A stretch of 64,000 bases of DNA from Paramagnetospirillum magnetotacticum MS-1 (GTDB lineage: Bacteria; Pseudomonadota; Alphaproteobacteria; Rhodospirillales; Magnetospirillaceae), in assembly GCF_000829825.1 (NCBI RefSeq), contig NZ_JXSL01000028.1, forward strand, positions 62,001 through 126,000, written 5' to 3'. Positions 7,767-19,456 of the stretch are shown piece after piece; the first letter of the stretch is position 1, and every line of letters starts with the position of its first letter. The position numbers and the translations under genes are program-made. A model generated the notes under the pieces. That model saw nothing but the letters and a program-made list of their open reading frames with translations, made no database searches and was not told where the DNA came from.

Positions 7767-9812
7767 CTATCGCCTGACCGTGGACAGAAAGGATTCCACC
7801 TCATCATTCAAGGCCGTGGCCGGGCGTGCCAGATCCTTGGCCGCCCAGATGACCCGGATGGCCGCCGCGCAATAGCGCACAGCCGCCTGAGTCACCGAGG
7901 CCACGCCGTCTCCAACCACGGCGGCATCGCCGTCCATCTCTTCAACGCAGAGTTCGATCCGACGGGTCACCTCCCGCTGCCGGGCGACCGCATGGGCCAC
8001 TTCGCCAGCGATGCGGTCCATGCGCCAGATGGCCTCTCCGATCCCGTCGATGGCCGAGGCCGTATCCGCCGTGGCGCCCTGGATCTCGGCCACCTGGGAG
8101 GCGATTTCACGGGTCGAGCGGGCCGTCTGAAGAGCCAGATGCTTCACCTCGTCCGCCACCACGGCAAATCCCCGTCCGGCCTCGCCCGCCCGCTGCGCCT
8201 CGATGGTGGCGTTCAACGCCAGCATGTTGGTGCGCTGGGCGATCTCCTCGATCATGGTCACCACCCGGCCGATCCGACCGGCGACCTCCGACAGGCTCTC
8301 GATCCGGTCGGTGGTCGCACTCAGGCGGCCCACCGCATCCTGGGCGATGGCGGCGGCGCCCTCGGCGCTGTCCGAAATCTCGCGCACCGAGCCGCCCAAT
8401 TCGGCCGTCGCCGTGGCGACCGCGCGTACCGTGGCGCGGCATTGCCGGGCGGCCTCGGCCACGGCCATGGCGCTGTTCTTGCCCTTGTCCGCTCCCGAGG
8501 TCATGCGCTCGGCCGTATCGCGGATTCCCACCGCATTGGAGGCCACCAGATGGGCAGTACTTTTCACCGCCTGCTCGAAACCGTCGGCCAAAGCCACCAG
8601 ATGAGCCCGATTGGCCGCATCGGCCTGAGCGCGGATGGAGTGCTGCTCCTCCTGCAGCCGCACCATGGCGATGGCGTTTTCCTTGAACACGCCCACGGCA
8701 CGGGCCATGTCGCCGATCTCGTCGCGGCGGTTGGTGCCGGGCACGGCAATGCCGTGATCGCCATGGGACAGACGCTCCATGGCGTCTTGGATCAGCCGCA
8801 CCGGGCGGGTGATGGAATGGGCGATCACAAGGCAGGCGGCCAGAAACGACAACCCGGCCAGGATCCCCACCAAGGCGACCTGACGCCCGGTGGCGCGGCG
8901 TTCGGCTTCCTGGGCGGCGATGGCCTCGGCCATACCTTCGCGGGCATAGGCAAGGACGCGCTGCATCACTGGCTGAAGCGCCTGGAATCCGGCCCGCACT
9001 TCGGCCAGTTCAGTTCGCACCGCCAACGTGCCCTCGGCAAAGCCCTTGAGATCCTCCCCATAGGTGGAGGTCAATCGCCGCAGGTCGTCGCGGGTGGAAT
9101 TGGGCAGGGCCGAGGAATCGAGCGCCAGATCCAACTGCCCGGCGGCGGCCCGGTGCCGCCCCAAGGCATCGGCCTGGCCGTCCAGCATGAAATCCCGCTC
9201 GGCAAGGCGCATCCGGGCCATGGCCAGCGAAAGCGGCGCCGAGGCGGGCCACATGGCCAATTCGCGCTCCACCGCGCGCGATGATTCGGTCAATTTGGCC
9301 CGCAAGCCCGATTGCGCCGTCAGTCCCAGACGCGCCATGTCGCCTTCCAGCACGGCAAAGGAACGGTCGATGGACTCGACACCGACCTGGGCTTCGCCCA
9401 CCGCCTGGGCCATGGGACCGCCCGCCGACAACTCGGCCACAGAATCCAGACGCTGGCGGATAAGGGCGAGGTCGCGCTTCAACTCGTCAGCCACGCCAGC
9501 CTCGTGTTCGCGGGCGAACACTTCCATCAGGTTCTGGGCCACCGCCGCGCGGGCGCGCACATCCCCGGCCAGATCGTTGAGGCGGCGGTAGGAATCCTGA
9601 GCCTGCAGCATGGCCTCGATCCGCTGGCCCGCCGCCAGATAGACGCTGCCGAACACCACCGAGGCGACCAGCGCCAGAATGACCAGCAGGACAAACCGCC
9701 CGCGAATGGGCAAAGCGGCCAGAAACGGCAGTTCACCTGCCGTCAGACGCCCCCAGGAAAGGGGCCGAAAGCCGTCTATGGCAGCGGTTGCGCTATCCTG
9801 AGTCACGGTCAT
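7767..9812 (-). CDS. methyl-accepting chemotaxis protein, two membrane helices, HAMP
   Basis: Chemoreceptor of 681 residues. A first membrane helix lies near residues 40-62, a helical periplasmic sensor follows to about 310, a second helix is rich in Leu/Ala around 313-336, then a HAMP domain with an IPDAMERLSHGD-like segment, and the MCP signalling domain. The hairpin tip shows the conserved [19 protein letters not shown] with EAGRGFAVVADEVK. The ligand is unknown; the sensor is an all-helical type without a recognisable named domain. It is 81 bp downstream of rnj on the same strand but the gap suggests its own transcription is possible. Confidence 0.9.
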   Translation of the reverse strand: MTVTQDSATAAIDGFRPLSWGRLTAGELPFLAALPIRGRFVLLVILALVASVVFGSVYLAAGQRIEAMLQAQDSYRRLNDLAGDVRARAAVAQNLMEVFAREHEAGVADELKRDLALIRQRLDSVAELSAGGPMAQAVGEAQVGVESIDRSFAVLEGDMARLGLTAQSGLRAKLTESSRAVERELAMWPASAPLSLAMARMRLAERDFMLDGQADALGRHRAAAGQLDLALDSSALPNSTRDDLRRLTSTYGEDLKGFAEGTLAVRTELAEVRAGFQALQPVMQRVLAYAREGMAEAIAAQEAERRATGRQVALVGILAGLSFLAACLVIAHSITRPVRLIQDAMERLSHGDHGIAVPGTNRRDEIGDMARAVGVFKENAIAMVRLQEEQHSIRAQADAANRAHLVALADGFEQAVKSTAHLVASNAVGIRDTAERMTSGADKGKNSAMAVAEAARQCRATVRAVATATAELGGSVREISDSAEGAAAIAQDAVGRLSATTDRIESLSEVAGRIGRVVTMIEEIAQRTNMLALNATIEAQRAGEAGRGFAVVADEVKHLALQTARSTREIASQVAEIQGATADTASAIDGIGEAIWRMDRIAGEVAHAVARQREVTRRIELCVEEMDGDAAVVGDGVASVTQAAVRYCAAAIRVIWAAKDLARPATALNDEVESFLSTVRR

Positions 9813-9893
9813 GTCCTCGACTGAATCATTTCCGCCGGGATCATAGGGACCAAGCGGGACTCTTCCGTGTCGGAACGGTGACGGTTTGGTGAC

Positions 9894-11543
9894 TCAGACT
9901 CTCACCAGATGCACGTCGGTGATGGGCTTCTTGCCGTGGGTGTCGCGCAGCGAGCGGCGCACCGCCAGCCGGGCGGCCTCGCGCACCACGCCGTCATCCT
10001 TGCGCACCTTCAGCGGCAATTCCTCGATGGCGTCACGCACGGCCTCGACCACGGTGTCGTGCTCCTCCGCCTCATGGGCGGCATCCAGAAGGCCCAGCGC
10101 GGTCAGTTGCGGATCATTCAGCAGCTTGCCGAACTTGTCCAGCACCACGGTGACCACCGCCGAGCCGTTGAACACCATGCGGCGGCGGTTGCGCAGAATC
10201 TCGGAATCGATGCGCACGATACGCGGCCCATCGACACAGAGCTTGCCCGTGGGGACATGGTCCACCACCTCCACCGGGCCGGGAGCCAGACGCAGCATGG
10301 TGCCGTTGCAGGTCTCTATCGCCTCTTCCACCCCCATGGACCGCGCCAGACGGGCATGCTCCTGCAGGTGGCGGGCCTCGCCATGGACGGGAACGGCGAA
10401 ACGGGGCCGCAGCAGGCGATACATCTCCTCCATCTCCTCGCGCGCCGGATGGCCGGAGACGTGGACGAACTCGTCCTTCTCTGTCACCACCTCGACGCCC
10501 AGACGGACGAGATCATTCTGAAGCCGGTAGATGTCCTTCTCGTTGCCGGGAATGATGCGCGACGAGAAGATGCACACATCGCCCTTGCCCAGTTTCACAT
10601 GGGGGTGATCGCCGGACGCGATACGGGCCAGGGCGGCGCGGGGCTCGCCCTGGCTGCCGGTGCAGATATAGACCACCTTGTCCTTGGGCAGATAGGCGGC
10701 ATCATGCTCGGTGAGGAACGGCGGCAGATCGGCGAGATAGCCGTTTTCGCGCGCCGCCTTGTCGATGCGCCAGAGCGAGCGGCCCACCAAAGCGACAGAG
10801 CGGTCATTGGCCATGGCCGCCACGGCAATGCTTTCCAAACGCGCCACATTGGTGGCAAAGCACGACACGGCGATGCGCCCGTCAAAGCGCCCCAGCAACT
10901 CGATCAGGCTGCCGCGCACTTCCGACTCCGAGCCGGAATGGCCTTTGGTGAAAACATTGGTGGAATCGCCGATCAGGGCCAGAACGCCCTCCTTGCCCAC
11001 CCGGCGCAGAGCCTCGGTATCGGTGGCAAGACCCAGCAGCGGATCGGGATCGAACTTCCAGTCGCCGGTATGGACAACCGTGCCCAAGGGCGTGCGGATG
11101 GCCAGCAGATTCGGCTCGGGGATGGAATGAGTGATGGAGATCATTTCGATCTCGAAGGGACCGGCTTTGAAGCGCGAGCCCAGCTCAACTACGTTGAGAG
11201 GCACCTGGGTATGCAGGCCGGTCTCGTGCAGCTTGTTCTTCAGGATCGAGGCCGAAAACGGCGTCGCCCAGACGGGACAGCGCAGGCGGTCCCAAAGATA
11301 TTGCACGGCGCCCAGATGGTCTTCATGACCATGGGTCAGAACAATGCCCACCAGTTTGTCCCGGCGCTCCTCGATCCAGGTGGGATCGGCCATCACAACA
11401 TCGACCATGGGCATGGTCTCGTCACCGAAGGACACGCCGCAATCGACGATCAGCCACTTGCCGCCGTAACCATAGACCGCCAGGTTCATGCCGATCTCGC
11501 CGACGCCCCCCAGCGGCAGGAAAGTGAGCTCTCCCTCGCTCAT
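9894..11543 (-). CDS. rnj: ribonuclease J
   Basis: Metallo-beta-lactamase/beta-CASP ribonuclease with 5'-exonuclease and endonuclease activity in RNA decay and rRNA maturation. The 549-residue product starts [20 protein letters not shown]; the zinc site HGHEDH is at residues 71-76, with HTGDWKFD and [17 protein letters not shown] of the beta-CASP region further on. Length fits alphaproteobacterial RNase J. The start overlaps the coaX stop by 4 bp, placing it at the end of the long nuo-birA-coaX-rnj unit. Confidence 0.95.
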   Translation of the reverse strand: MSEGELTFLPLGGVGEIGMNLAVYGYGGKWLIVDCGVSFGDETMPMVDVVMADPTWIEERRDKLVGIVLTHGHEDHLGAVQYLWDRLRCPVWATPFSASILKNKLHETGLHTQVPLNVVELGSRFKAGPFEIEMISITHSIPEPNLLAIRTPLGTVVHTGDWKFDPDPLLGLATDTEALRRVGKEGVLALIGDSTNVFTKGHSGSESEVRGSLIELLGRFDGRIAVSCFATNVARLESIAVAAMANDRSVALVGRSLWRIDKAARENGYLADLPPFLTEHDAAYLPKDKVVYICTGSQGEPRAALARIASGDHPHVKLGKGDVCIFSSRIIPGNEKDIYRLQNDLVRLGVEVVTEKDEFVHVSGHPAREEMEEMYRLLRPRFAVPVHGEARHLQEHARLARSMGVEEAIETCNGTMLRLAPGPVEVVDHVPTGKLCVDGPRIVRIDSEILRNRRRMVFNGSAVVTVVLDKFGKLLNDPQLTALGLLDAAHEAEEHDTVVEAVRDAIEELPLKVRKDDGVVREAARLAVRRSLRDTHGKKPITDVHLVRV

Positions 11544-12322
11544 CCCTGCACCGGAGCCGAATTCCGGCGATGGATTTCCAAAAGGCCCCGCAGCGTCAGA
11601 TCGGCATCCAGGGCGTTGATCACCTTGGTCGCCTCGGCGAACAGCGGCGCCAGACCACCGGTGGCCAGCACCAGCATGTCTGAGCCGAATTCTTCCTTGA
11701 TACGCTTCACAAGCCCCTCGATCAGGCCGACATAGCCCCAGAAAATACCCGATTGCATGGCCGGCACCGTCGCCCTCCCGATCACGTTGCGCGGCCGCCC
11801 GATGGCGACGCGTGGAAGCTTTGCGGCGGCCATATGTAGGGCTTGCAGCGACAGATTGATACCGGGGGCGATGGCGCCGCCGCAGTAATTGCCCACATCA
11901 TCCACCACGTCGAAAGTGGTGGCCGTGCCGAAATCGATAACGATCAGCGGCCCCTTATAGTATTTATGCGCCGCGACCGCATTGACCAGACGGTCGGCGC
12001 CCACTTCCTCGGGACGATCGAGCAGAATGGACAGGCCGAGATCGACGCCCTCGTCGCCCACCACCAGCGGCTCGCATTTGAAATAGCGGCGGCACAGGGT
12101 CTTGAGGCCAAAGACCATGGCCGGAACCACGCTGGCGATGATCGCCGCCGAGATGTCCAGGCGGTTCAGGCCTTCGATGGTCAGCAATTGGGTGAGCCAC
12201 ACCCCTAATTCATCGGCGGTTCGCTCGGAATCCGTCGAGGCGCGCCACTCACCGCGCAGGGTGTCGCCGTCATAGACCGCGAAGACGATATTGGTGTTGC
12301 CCGAATCGATGGCCAACAGCAT
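11540..12322 (-). CDS. coaX: type III pantothenate kinase CoaX
   Basis: Catalyses the first step of coenzyme A synthesis, ATP-dependent phosphorylation of pantothenate; type III enzymes need a monovalent cation and are not inhibited by CoA. The 260-residue protein has the ASKHA-fold phosphate motifs [16 protein letters not shown] at the N-terminus and [13 protein letters not shown] in the middle, with the family segment GADRLVNA. It lies 12 bp downstream of birA and overlaps rnj by 4 bp. Confidence 0.95.
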   Translation of the reverse strand: MLLAIDSGNTNIVFAVYDGDTLRGEWRASTDSERTADELGVWLTQLLTIEGLNRLDISAAIIASVVPAMVFGLKTLCRRYFKCEPLVVGDEGVDLGLSILLDRPEEVGADRLVNAVAAHKYYKGPLIVIDFGTATTFDVVDDVGNYCGGAIAPGINLSLQALHMAAAKLPRVAIGRPRNVIGRATVPAMQSGIFWGYVGLIEGLVKRIKEEFGSDMLVLATGGLAPLFAEATKVINALDADLTLRGLLEIHRRNSAPVQG

Positions 12323-12334
12323 GGAAAAGCTCCG

Positions 12335-13081
12335 TCACAATCCCGGAAAGAACACATCACCGGCCAGAACCCGACGGATTCCGGCCTCGCCCTGATCGAG
12401 GAGCAGTCCGCCCTCCTCGTCCAGGCCCTTGAACACGCCCGAGAGGGTCTCGGCCTCCAGACGGACCAGCGCCGCCTCGCCCAGACCCCGCGCCCATTGC
12501 AGCCACCCGGCCCGGATGGGTGCGAACCCCTCGGCCCGCCACAGATCCAGCCAGGGGCCGAAATGGCGGCAAAGCGCGCCTAACACGACCATACTATCGC
12601 CACCATAGCCCAGTTCCGCCAGCGCGATGGTGGCGTAGAGCGTCTCCGAGGGCGCTGGACGGCACTCCACATCGACGCCGATGCCCAACACCAGCCAGCC
12701 GTCGCCGACACTCTCCAGCAGCATGCCCGCCACTTTGCGCCCATCGACCAGGACGTCGTTGGGCCATTTGACCCGCACATCGTGACCCGGCACCAGTTCG
12801 TCAAGGGCCTCGGCCAGGGCCAGCGCCGCCACGAAGCCGATCTGGGCCGCCTCGGCCAGGGGACGCTCGACGCGGATGGCGAAGGAAGCGTGGAGATTGC
12901 CCTCGGGGCTCTCCCACACCCGGCCTCTGCGTCCGCGCCCCGACGTCTGGCGCTTGGCCGTCACCACCAAAAGATCGGCGGCGGAGCCGTCCTGGACCCG
13001 CCGCCTCACTTCGTCGTTGGTGCTGCCGACGCTGTTCAGCCCCAGATGGCTGAACGGCGCCGGCAGAGTTTCGCTGATCAT
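12335..13081 (-). CDS. birA: biotin-[acetyl-CoA-carboxylase] ligase (no HTH domain)
   Basis: Activates biotin as biotinyl-AMP and transfers it to the biotin carboxyl carrier protein. The 248-residue protein consists only of the catalytic and short C-terminal domain: [17 protein letters not shown] carries the Gly/Arg adenylate loop, and [15 protein letters not shown] the catalytic Lys region. The N-terminal DNA-binding domain of E. coli BirA is absent, so it should not act as a biotin repressor. Its start overlaps nuoN (ATGA). The bio operon at the left edge makes its substrate. Confidence 0.93.
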   Translation of the reverse strand: MISETLPAPFSHLGLNSVGSTNDEVRRRVQDGSAADLLVVTAKRQTSGRGRRGRVWESPEGNLHASFAIRVERPLAEAAQIGFVAALALAEALDELVPGHDVRVKWPNDVLVDGRKVAGMLLESVGDGWLVLGIGVDVECRPAPSETLYATIALAELGYGGDSMVVLGALCRHFGPWLDLWRAEGFAPIRAGWLQWARGLGEAALVRLEAETLSGVFKGLDEEGGLLLDQGEAGIRRVLAGDVFFPGL

Positions 13082-14541
13082 CCAGCCGCCGGGAACAGAA
13101 CCTGGGCGGCGGCCTTGGCGCTGGTCACCAGCGGAGCCGGGATCAGGGTAAAGGCCAGGATCACCAGGGTGGAAACCGCCATCACCAGGGTCATGGAGGT
13201 GCCCACCGGCTTGTCGAAGGCCTCGGTCGGCTCGTCGAAATACATGACCTTGACGATGCGCAGATAATAATAGGTGCTCACCACCGAGGACAGCACACCC
13301 AGGATGGACAGGGTGTAAAGGCCCGACTCGATGGCGGCCATGAACACGTAGAACTTGCCCCAGAACCCGGCCAGCGGCGGAACGCCCGCCATGGAGAACA
13401 TCAGAACCGCCATGACAAAGGCCATCATGGGATGGGTCTTGGACAGGCCTGCCAGATCATCGATGCCCTCGACCATCCGGCCCTTCTGGCGCATGGACAG
13501 GATCACCGCGAAGGCGCCCACATTCATGAACAGATAGATGGCGAGATAGATCAGCACGCCCTGGATGCCCAGCGTCGTACCGGCGGCGATACCCACCAGG
13601 ACGAAGCCCACATGGCCGATGGAGGAATAGGCCATCAGACGCTTGATATTGGTCTGAACCACGGCGGCGAAGGAGCCAACGAACATGGAGCCGATGGCGA
13701 TGAAGGTCACCACCTGACGCCACTGCTCCACCAGATCGGCGAAGGGGCCGGTCATGACCCGGACCAGCAGGCACAGTGCGGCGATCTTGGGGGCCACGGC
13801 GAAGAACGAGGTCACCGGCGTCGGCGCGCCCTCGTAAACGTCGGGAGCCCACATATGGAAGGGAACCGCCGAAACCTTGAACGACAGACCGGCCAGAATG
13901 AAGACCAGACCGGCGATGATGCCCATATTGGGCTTGATCGGGTGTTCATGGCCGCCCGAGAACAGGTTGGCCAGGGTCTCGAACGAGGTGGTGCCCGCAA
14001 AGCCGTAGATCAGCGAGACGCCATAGAGCAGCAGGCCCGAGGCCAGCGAGCCCAGCACAAAATACTTAAGGCCCGCCTCGGTGGCGCGCGCATTGTCACG
14101 GTTATAGGCGGCCAGAACGTAGAGCGCCAGGCTCTGCAGTTCCAGACCCAGGTAGAGGGCGATGAAATCGTTGGCCGAAATCATCATCATCATGCCCAGC
14201 GTGGAAAACAGCACCAGCACCGGATATTCGAAGCGGCCGATCTTCTCGCGTTCCAGATAAGGAAGCGACATGGCGGTGGCGATGGCCGAGGCCACCAGCA
14301 CCAATCCCTTGGCAAAACCGGCGAAGCGGTCGGCCACGAACAGGCCGTTGAAGGCCGTCAGCCGGTCGCCGCCCAAGGACGACACCAGCACCATGGCCGC
14401 GCCAAGCGCCAGGATTACCAGGACGGACACCGACTTGGTGCTGTCTTCCTTACGGAACACGCCCAGCATCAGCAGGGCCAGACCGGCCACTGCCATGAAG
14501 ATTTCCGGCAGGACCGGGACGAGGTCGAGAGTCTTGATCAC
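13078..14541 (-). CDS. nuoN: NADH-quinone oxidoreductase subunit N
   Basis: Antiporter-like membrane subunit of complex I, one of three proton-channel modules. The 487-residue protein is hydrophobic throughout, with about 14 predicted membrane segments, and has the buried charged residues expected of the family, for example Lys in [22 protein letters not shown] and Glu in [14 protein letters not shown]. It is the last nuo gene and overlaps birA by 4 bp. Confidence 0.96.
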   Translation of the reverse strand: MIKTLDLVPVLPEIFMAVAGLALLMLGVFRKEDSTKSVSVLVILALGAAMVLVSSLGGDRLTAFNGLFVADRFAGFAKGLVLVASAIATAMSLPYLEREKIGRFEYPVLVLFSTLGMMMMISANDFIALYLGLELQSLALYVLAAYNRDNARATEAGLKYFVLGSLASGLLLYGVSLIYGFAGTTSFETLANLFSGGHEHPIKPNMGIIAGLVFILAGLSFKVSAVPFHMWAPDVYEGAPTPVTSFFAVAPKIAALCLLVRVMTGPFADLVEQWRQVVTFIAIGSMFVGSFAAVVQTNIKRLMAYSSIGHVGFVLVGIAAGTTLGIQGVLIYLAIYLFMNVGAFAVILSMRQKGRMVEGIDDLAGLSKTHPMMAFVMAVLMFSMAGVPPLAGFWGKFYVFMAAIESGLYTLSILGVLSSVVSTYYYLRIVKVMYFDEPTEAFDKPVGTSMTLVMAVSTLVILAFTLIPAPLVTSAKAAAQVLFPAAG

Positions 14542-14555
14542 GTCTTAGGTCCCCC

Positions 14556-16070
14556 TCAGCGGGCAGCCAGCGACAGGCCCTCATGGGCGGCCCGTGCTAG
14601 CTCGTAATTGGAGATCAGCTTGGTCACCGATGCATGCATCGGCTCGAGGAAGGTGCCGGGAGCGACACCCATCCAGATGGTGAGGACGATCAAGGGCGCG
14701 AACACCGCGATTTCGCGAGGCGTCATGTCCAGGATGCCCTTCAGGTCCTCCCGCGTCAGGCGGCCGAACACCACCCGGCGATAGAGGTAGAGCATATAGG
14801 TGCAGCCCAGGACCAGACCGGTGGCGGCGAAGAACGCCACCCAGGTATTGACCTGGAACACGCCCATCAGCACCAGGAACTCGCCCACGAACCCAGCGGT
14901 GCCCGGCAGGCCCACCGACGCCATGGTGAAGACCATGAACACCACGGCATAGATGGGCATGCGCGAGGCCAGACCGCCGTAACGGGCGATCTCGCGGGTG
15001 TGCATGCGGTCGTAGATCACGCCGACGCAAAGGAACAGGGCGCTGGCCACGATGCCGTGGGACAGCATCTGGAACACCGCGCCCTCCACGCCCTGGGTGG
15101 TCATGGAGAAGATGCCGATGGTGACGTAACCCATATGGGCGACGGAGGAATAAGCGATAAGCTTCTTCATGTCGTCCTGCACCAGGGCCACCAGCGAGGT
15201 GTAGATCACCGCGACGATGGAGAGCGTGTAGATCAACGGTGTGAAGTACACCGACGCATCCGGCAGCATGGGGATGGAGAAGCGGATGAAGCCATAGGCG
15301 CCCATCTTCAACAGCACACCGGCCAGGATCACCGAACCGCCGGTGGGGGCCTCGACGTGGGCGTCAGGCAGCCAAGTGTGCACCGGCCACATGGGCACCT
15401 TCACCGCGAAGGAGGCGAAGAAGGCCAGCCACAGCCAAAGCTGCATCTTGAAGGGGAAGGAATGCGCCATCAGCGACGGAATGTCGGTGGTGTGGGCATC
15501 AAAGTACATGACCAGCATGGCGATCAGCATCAGAACCGATCCCAGCAGGGTGTACAGGAAGAACTTGAACGCCGCATACACCCGACGCTGTCCGCCCCAG
15601 ACGCCGATGATGATGAACATCGGGATCAGGACGGCCTCGAAGAAGATGTAGAACAGCACCAGATCCAGCGCGCAGAACATGCCGATCATCATGGTCTCGA
15701 GGATCATGAAGGCCACCATGTACTCCTTGACCCGCTTCTCCACGCTGCCATAGGCGGCCAGGATGCAGATGGGGGTCAGGAAGGTGGAGAGCAGCACGAA
15801 CCACATGGAAATGCCGTCCACACCCATGGAATAGGTGACGGTGGTTCCGGGGAACCACAGGGCGGTTTCCTTGAGCTGGAAGTCAGGCGAGGCGCCGTTA
15901 AACTTCGCAAGGATGAACAGCGAGACCACGAAGGTCGCGATGGAGGTGAGCAACGCCACATTACGGGCATTGCGCGCCACCACCTCGGTTTCGCCGCGGA
16001 TGGTGAGGATGAACAGCGCTCCGGCCAGGGGCAGGAACGTGGTCAGCGAGAGAAGGGGCCAGTCGTTCAT
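14556..16070 (-). CDS. nuoM: NADH-quinone oxidoreductase subunit M
   Basis: Antiporter-like membrane subunit of complex I. The 504-residue protein has roughly 14 membrane segments and conserved motifs: [18 protein letters not shown] with the functional Glu, and [22 protein letters not shown] with Lys and His. It sits 14 bp after nuoN's start in gene order nuoL-nuoM-nuoN on the minus strand. Length matches the family. Confidence 0.96.
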   Translation of the reverse strand: MNDWPLLSLTTFLPLAGALFILTIRGETEVVARNARNVALLTSIATFVVSLFILAKFNGASPDFQLKETALWFPGTTVTYSMGVDGISMWFVLLSTFLTPICILAAYGSVEKRVKEYMVAFMILETMMIGMFCALDLVLFYIFFEAVLIPMFIIIGVWGGQRRVYAAFKFFLYTLLGSVLMLIAMLVMYFDAHTTDIPSLMAHSFPFKMQLWLWLAFFASFAVKVPMWPVHTWLPDAHVEAPTGGSVILAGVLLKMGAYGFIRFSIPMLPDASVYFTPLIYTLSIVAVIYTSLVALVQDDMKKLIAYSSVAHMGYVTIGIFSMTTQGVEGAVFQMLSHGIVASALFLCVGVIYDRMHTREIARYGGLASRMPIYAVVFMVFTMASVGLPGTAGFVGEFLVLMGVFQVNTWVAFFAATGLVLGCTYMLYLYRRVVFGRLTREDLKGILDMTPREIAVFAPLIVLTIWMGVAPGTFLEPMHASVTKLISNYELARAAHEGLSLAAR

Positions 16071-16088
16071 GGGGCGTCTTCCTCGTCC

Positions 16089-18017
16089 TCAGCGCGCGTT
16101 GAAAATGTACCAGGTGACGAAGGCCGCCACCCCGATCAGCATGGCGTAGGCGTAGTGGTAGAGGTAGCCGCTCTGGGCGCGCGCCACCTTGGCCGCCACC
16201 GCGCGGGTCGCCGCCGCCACGCCGTCCGGACCGACGCCGTCGATCAGCGCGCCGTCACCACCCAACCACAGACCGCGGCCGATTTTGAAGGCGGGCTTCA
16301 CGAAGAGCATGTCGTACAGCTCGTCGAAGTACCACTTGTTCAGCAGGAACTGGTAGACGCCCTGGAACGCATTGGCCAGAGCCCCCGGCAGTCCCGGAGC
16401 GAATACGTAGAAGAGATAGGCCAGCGCGATGCCCGACACCGCCACAATGGTGGGCAGCAAAGCCACCCAGGACGGCACATGGTGCGCGTTCTCCAGCGAG
16501 GGATGAGCCTCGGTGACCAGGATGGCGGAACGCCAGAAGTCGTGCTGGTGATGGCCGACGAACATGTCATAGCCCGCCCAACCGGCGAACAGGGCGCCAG
16601 TGGCCAGGAACAGCAGCGGAATCAGCATCACGGCCGGGCTCTCATGCACATGGGCCATCACATGCTCGTCCGCACGGGGACGACCATGGAAGGTCAGCAG
16701 CAGGAGGCGCCAAGAGTAGAAGGCGGTCAGGAAGGCAGCGAAGCAGCCGAGCCAATAAGCGCCCTGCCCCGCGATGGTGTGCGAGCCCCAAGCGGCTTCC
16801 AGGATCGTGTCCTTGGAATAGTAGCCAGCGAAGAAGGGCACGCCAGCCAGGGCCAGGGAACCGATCCACATCAGAACCCAGGTGACCTTGACGTGCTTCC
16901 AGATGCCGCCCATGCGGCGGATGTCCTGCTCGTCGCTCATGGCGTGGATCACCGAACCGGCGCCCAGGAACAGCAGAGCCTTGAAGAAGGCGTGGGTCAT
17001 CAGGTGGAAAATGGCGGCCTGATAGGCCGACACGCCGATGGCGAAGAACATGTAGCCCAACTGCGAGCAGGTGGAGTACGCGATCACCCGCTTGATGTCG
17101 TTCTGCACGCAACCCACCGTCGCCGCGAAGATGGCGGTCGCCGCGCCCACCACGGTCACCACGGTCAGCGCGGTGTCCGAGAATTCGAACAGCGGGCTCA
17201 TGCGGGCGACCATGAAGACGCCGGCGGTGACCATGGTGGCGGCATGGATCAGGGCCGAAACCGGGGTCGGGCCCTCCATGGCGTCGGGCAGCCAGGTGTG
17301 AAGGCCCAACTGGGCCGACTTGCCCATGGCGCCCACGAACAGCAGCAGGCAGCAGATGGTGATGGCGTGCCACTGGCCGCCGAAGAAGTTCACCGTGGCA
17401 TTGGCCTTTTCCGGAGCGGCGGCGAAAATGGCGTCAAAGCCCACCGAACCGAACAGGAAGTAGACGCCGAAAATGCCGAGCGCAAAGCCGAAATCGCCCA
17501 CACGGTTGACCACGAAGGCCTTGATGGCGGCGGCCGAGGCCGAGGGCTTCTCGTACCAGAAGCCGATCAGCAGATAGGAGGCGACACCGACGCCTTCCCA
17601 GCCGAAGAACATCTGCACCAGATTGTCCGAAGTCACCAGCATCAGCATGGCGAAGGTGAACAGCGACAGATAGCTCTGGAAGCGCCAGATGGAGGGGTCG
17701 TGGCTCATATAGCCGACCGAGTAGATGTGCACGGCCGCCGACACCCAGGTGACGACGATCAGCATCACGGCGGTCAGGGTATCGACCTTCAGCGACCAGT
17801 TGACGGCCATGGTGCCCGAGCGGATCCACTCGGCGACCACCACGGTCTGGGCCTCGCCGCCTAAGGCGACCTTCTGGAAGATCAGCCCGGCCAGCACGGC
17901 CGAGGTCACCAGCAGGGTGCAGGTGACGATCTGCGCGCCGCGATCACCGATGAAGCGGCCGAACAGGCCTGCGACAAGGGCGCCAAGGAGCGGCAGGAAT
18001 ACGGTTGCAGTGATCAT
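16089..18017 (-). CDS. nuoL: NADH-quinone oxidoreductase subunit L
   Basis: Largest antiporter-like subunit of complex I (642 residues), which also carries the long lateral helix along the membrane arm. The conserved core SAQLGLHTWLPDAMEGPTPVSALIHAAT is present, as is FFGWEGVGVASYLLIGFW with the key Glu. The C-terminal third has additional helices and ends with a hydrophobic segment as expected for the lateral-helix anchor. Four bases separate it from nuoK. Confidence 0.96.
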   Translation of the reverse strand: MITATVFLPLLGALVAGLFGRFIGDRGAQIVTCTLLVTSAVLAGLIFQKVALGGEAQTVVVAEWIRSGTMAVNWSLKVDTLTAVMLIVVTWVSAAVHIYSVGYMSHDPSIWRFQSYLSLFTFAMLMLVTSDNLVQMFFGWEGVGVASYLLIGFWYEKPSASAAAIKAFVVNRVGDFGFALGIFGVYFLFGSVGFDAIFAAAPEKANATVNFFGGQWHAITICCLLLFVGAMGKSAQLGLHTWLPDAMEGPTPVSALIHAATMVTAGVFMVARMSPLFEFSDTALTVVTVVGAATAIFAATVGCVQNDIKRVIAYSTCSQLGYMFFAIGVSAYQAAIFHLMTHAFFKALLFLGAGSVIHAMSDEQDIRRMGGIWKHVKVTWVLMWIGSLALAGVPFFAGYYSKDTILEAAWGSHTIAGQGAYWLGCFAAFLTAFYSWRLLLLTFHGRPRADEHVMAHVHESPAVMLIPLLFLATGALFAGWAGYDMFVGHHQHDFWRSAILVTEAHPSLENAHHVPSWVALLPTIVAVSGIALAYLFYVFAPGLPGALANAFQGVYQFLLNKWYFDELYDMLFVKPAFKIGRGLWLGGDGALIDGVGPDGVAAATRAVAAKVARAQSGYLYHYAYAMLIGVAAFVTWYIFNAR

Positions 18018-18021
18018 CCGC

Positions 18022-18333
18022 TTACCCCTTGAGCTGGCTGATTTCTTCCACCGCGATGGAGCCGCGGTTACGGAAGAAGACGACGACGATGGCCAGGCCG
18101 ATGGCGGCTTCCGCCGCGGCCACGGTCAGGACGAACATGGCGAAGACCTGACCGACCAGATCGTTCAGATAGGACGAGAACGCCACGAAGTTGATATTGA
18201 CGGCCAGCAGCATCAGCTCGACCGACATCATGATGATGATGACGTTCTTGCGGTTCAGGAAGATGCCCATCACGCCCAGCGTGAACAGCATGGCGGCCAC
18301 CGCCAGATAGTGGGACAGACCGATCTCGAACAT
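18022..18333 (-). CDS. nuoK: NADH-quinone oxidoreductase subunit K
   Basis: Small three-helix membrane subunit of complex I (103 residues) located at the quinone-module end of the proton-channel chain. Two membrane-embedded acidic residues are visible, in [13 protein letters not shown] and [13 protein letters not shown], as required in the family. Its ATG shares one base with the nuoJ stop (TGATG), a tight coupling signal. Confidence 0.96.
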   Translation of the reverse strand: MFEIGLSHYLAVAAMLFTLGVMGIFLNRKNVIIIMMSVELMLLAVNINFVAFSSYLNDLVGQVFAMFVLTVAAAEAAIGLAIVVVFFRNRGSIAVEEISQLKG

Positions 18334-18941
18334 CAGATGCCCCTCCCCGACTGGACCTTCTTGAGCTCGACCGAGTCGCGCGAGCGGCCAACCTGATCGG
18401 CGATGATCTGCTTCCTGACGCCGGTCCGCTTGCGGTGGGTGAGCAGGATGGTGCCGATCATGGCAACCAGCAGCACCAGACCCGAGGCCTGGAACAGGTA
18501 GACGTAGTTGGTATAGATCAGCTTGCCCAGCGCCACCGTGTTGGACGCCTGGTCCAGCGTCGGCGTCGGCGCCTTGATCATGGCCTCCACATCGGGCGCG
18601 AAGGCCCAGCCGCCGAACATGGCCAGCAGTTCCACCAGCAACACCACCGCGATGAGAGCGCCAGTGGGCAAGTATTGCAGGAAGCCTTCCTTCAACTCCA
18701 CCATGTTGATGTCGAGCATCATCACGACGAACAGGAACAGCACCGCGACGGCGCCCACATAGACGATCACCAGCACCATGGCCAGGAACTCGGCGCCCAG
18801 CAGCAGAAACAAGCCCGCCGCGTTGAAGAACGCCAGGATCAGCCAGAGCACCGAATGCACCGGATTGCGCGATGAGATCACCATCACGCCGCTTGCCACC
18901 GCGATGGCGGCAAACATGTAGAAGATCAGAGCCGTGAACAT
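18333..18941 (-). CDS. nuoJ: NADH-quinone oxidoreductase subunit J
   Basis: Membrane subunit of complex I with five predicted helices, 202 residues. The motif [17 protein letters not shown] in the third helix, which forms a pi-bulge in known structures, is intact. I chose the ATG at 18941, giving [15 protein letters not shown]; upstream in-frame extension would encode a non-hydrophobic Arg/Pro/Ser-rich stretch and overlap nuoI. Confidence 0.95.
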   Translation of the reverse strand: MFTALIFYMFAAIAVASGVMVISSRNPVHSVLWLILAFFNAAGLFLLLGAEFLAMVLVIVYVGAVAVLFLFVVMMLDINMVELKEGFLQYLPTGALIAVVLLVELLAMFGGWAFAPDVEAMIKAPTPTLDQASNTVALGKLIYTNYVYLFQASGLVLLVAMIGTILLTHRKRTGVRKQIIADQVGRSRDSVELKKVQSGRGI

Positions 18942-18954
18942 GGATGGTCTCCCG

Positions 18955-19443
18955 TCACCGGTAAGGCGCGTCGGCGGCGATGCGGAAGGCCAGCTCGGCC
19001 TCCCAGCGGTCGCCGTTGGCGAGCAACTTGGACTTGTTGTACATGAGTTCCGCCCGGGTCTCGGTGGCGTATTCGAAGTTCGGCCCCTCGACGATGGCGT
19101 CCACCGGGCAGGCCTCCTGGCACAAACCACAATAGATGCACTTGGTCATGTCGAGATCGTAACGCCGGGCGCGGCGCGACCCATCGGGCCGAGGCTCGGG
19201 CTCGATGGTGATGGCCTGGGCGGGGCAAATGGCCTCGCACAGCTTGCAGGCGATGCAGCGCTCTTCCCCGTTGGGATAACGGCGAAGGGCGTGTTCGCCC
19301 CGGAAGCGGACCGATAACGGCCCCTTTTCATAGGGGTAGTTGATGGTCACCTTAGACTTGAACATATAGCGCAGCGTCAGCGCCAAGCCCTGGACGAGCT
19401 CGGTCAGCAGAAAGGCGCGCGCGGTGCGGTCGAGGAACGACAT
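18955..19443 (-). CDS. nuoI: NADH-quinone oxidoreductase subunit I (2x[4Fe-4S])
   Basis: Ferredoxin-like peripheral-arm subunit (162 residues) carrying clusters N6a and N6b that pass electrons toward NuoB. Two complete motifs are visible: [12 protein letters not shown] and [12 protein letters not shown]. The N-terminal region begins with a short amphipathic/hydrophobic stretch that lies against NuoH in known complexes. It lies between nuoH and nuoJ as in other operons of this type. Confidence 0.97.
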   Translation of the reverse strand: MSFLDRTARAFLLTELVQGLALTLRYMFKSKVTINYPYEKGPLSVRFRGEHALRRYPNGEERCIACKLCEAICPAQAITIEPEPRPDGSRRARRYDLDMTKCIYCGLCQEACPVDAIVEGPNFEYATETRAELMYNKSKLLANGDRWEAELAFRIAADAPYR

Positions 19444-19456
19444 CGCTTTTCTCTCC

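Noticed and set aside
7755-9284. 500-codon plus-strand frame opposite the chemoreceptor
   Set aside because: It is Gly/His-rich shadow sequence in the third-position register of the real gene.
9909-11735. 600-codon plus-strand frame opposite rnj
   Set aside because: It is the complement of RNase J with a clear zinc motif; no ribosome-binding site or domain is seen in the shadow frame.
14634-17864. Very long open frame antisense to nuoM and nuoL (over 1000 codons)
   Set aside because: It is His/Gln/Asp-rich, mirrors the codon pattern of GC-rich genes on the other strand, and covers two certain complex I genes.
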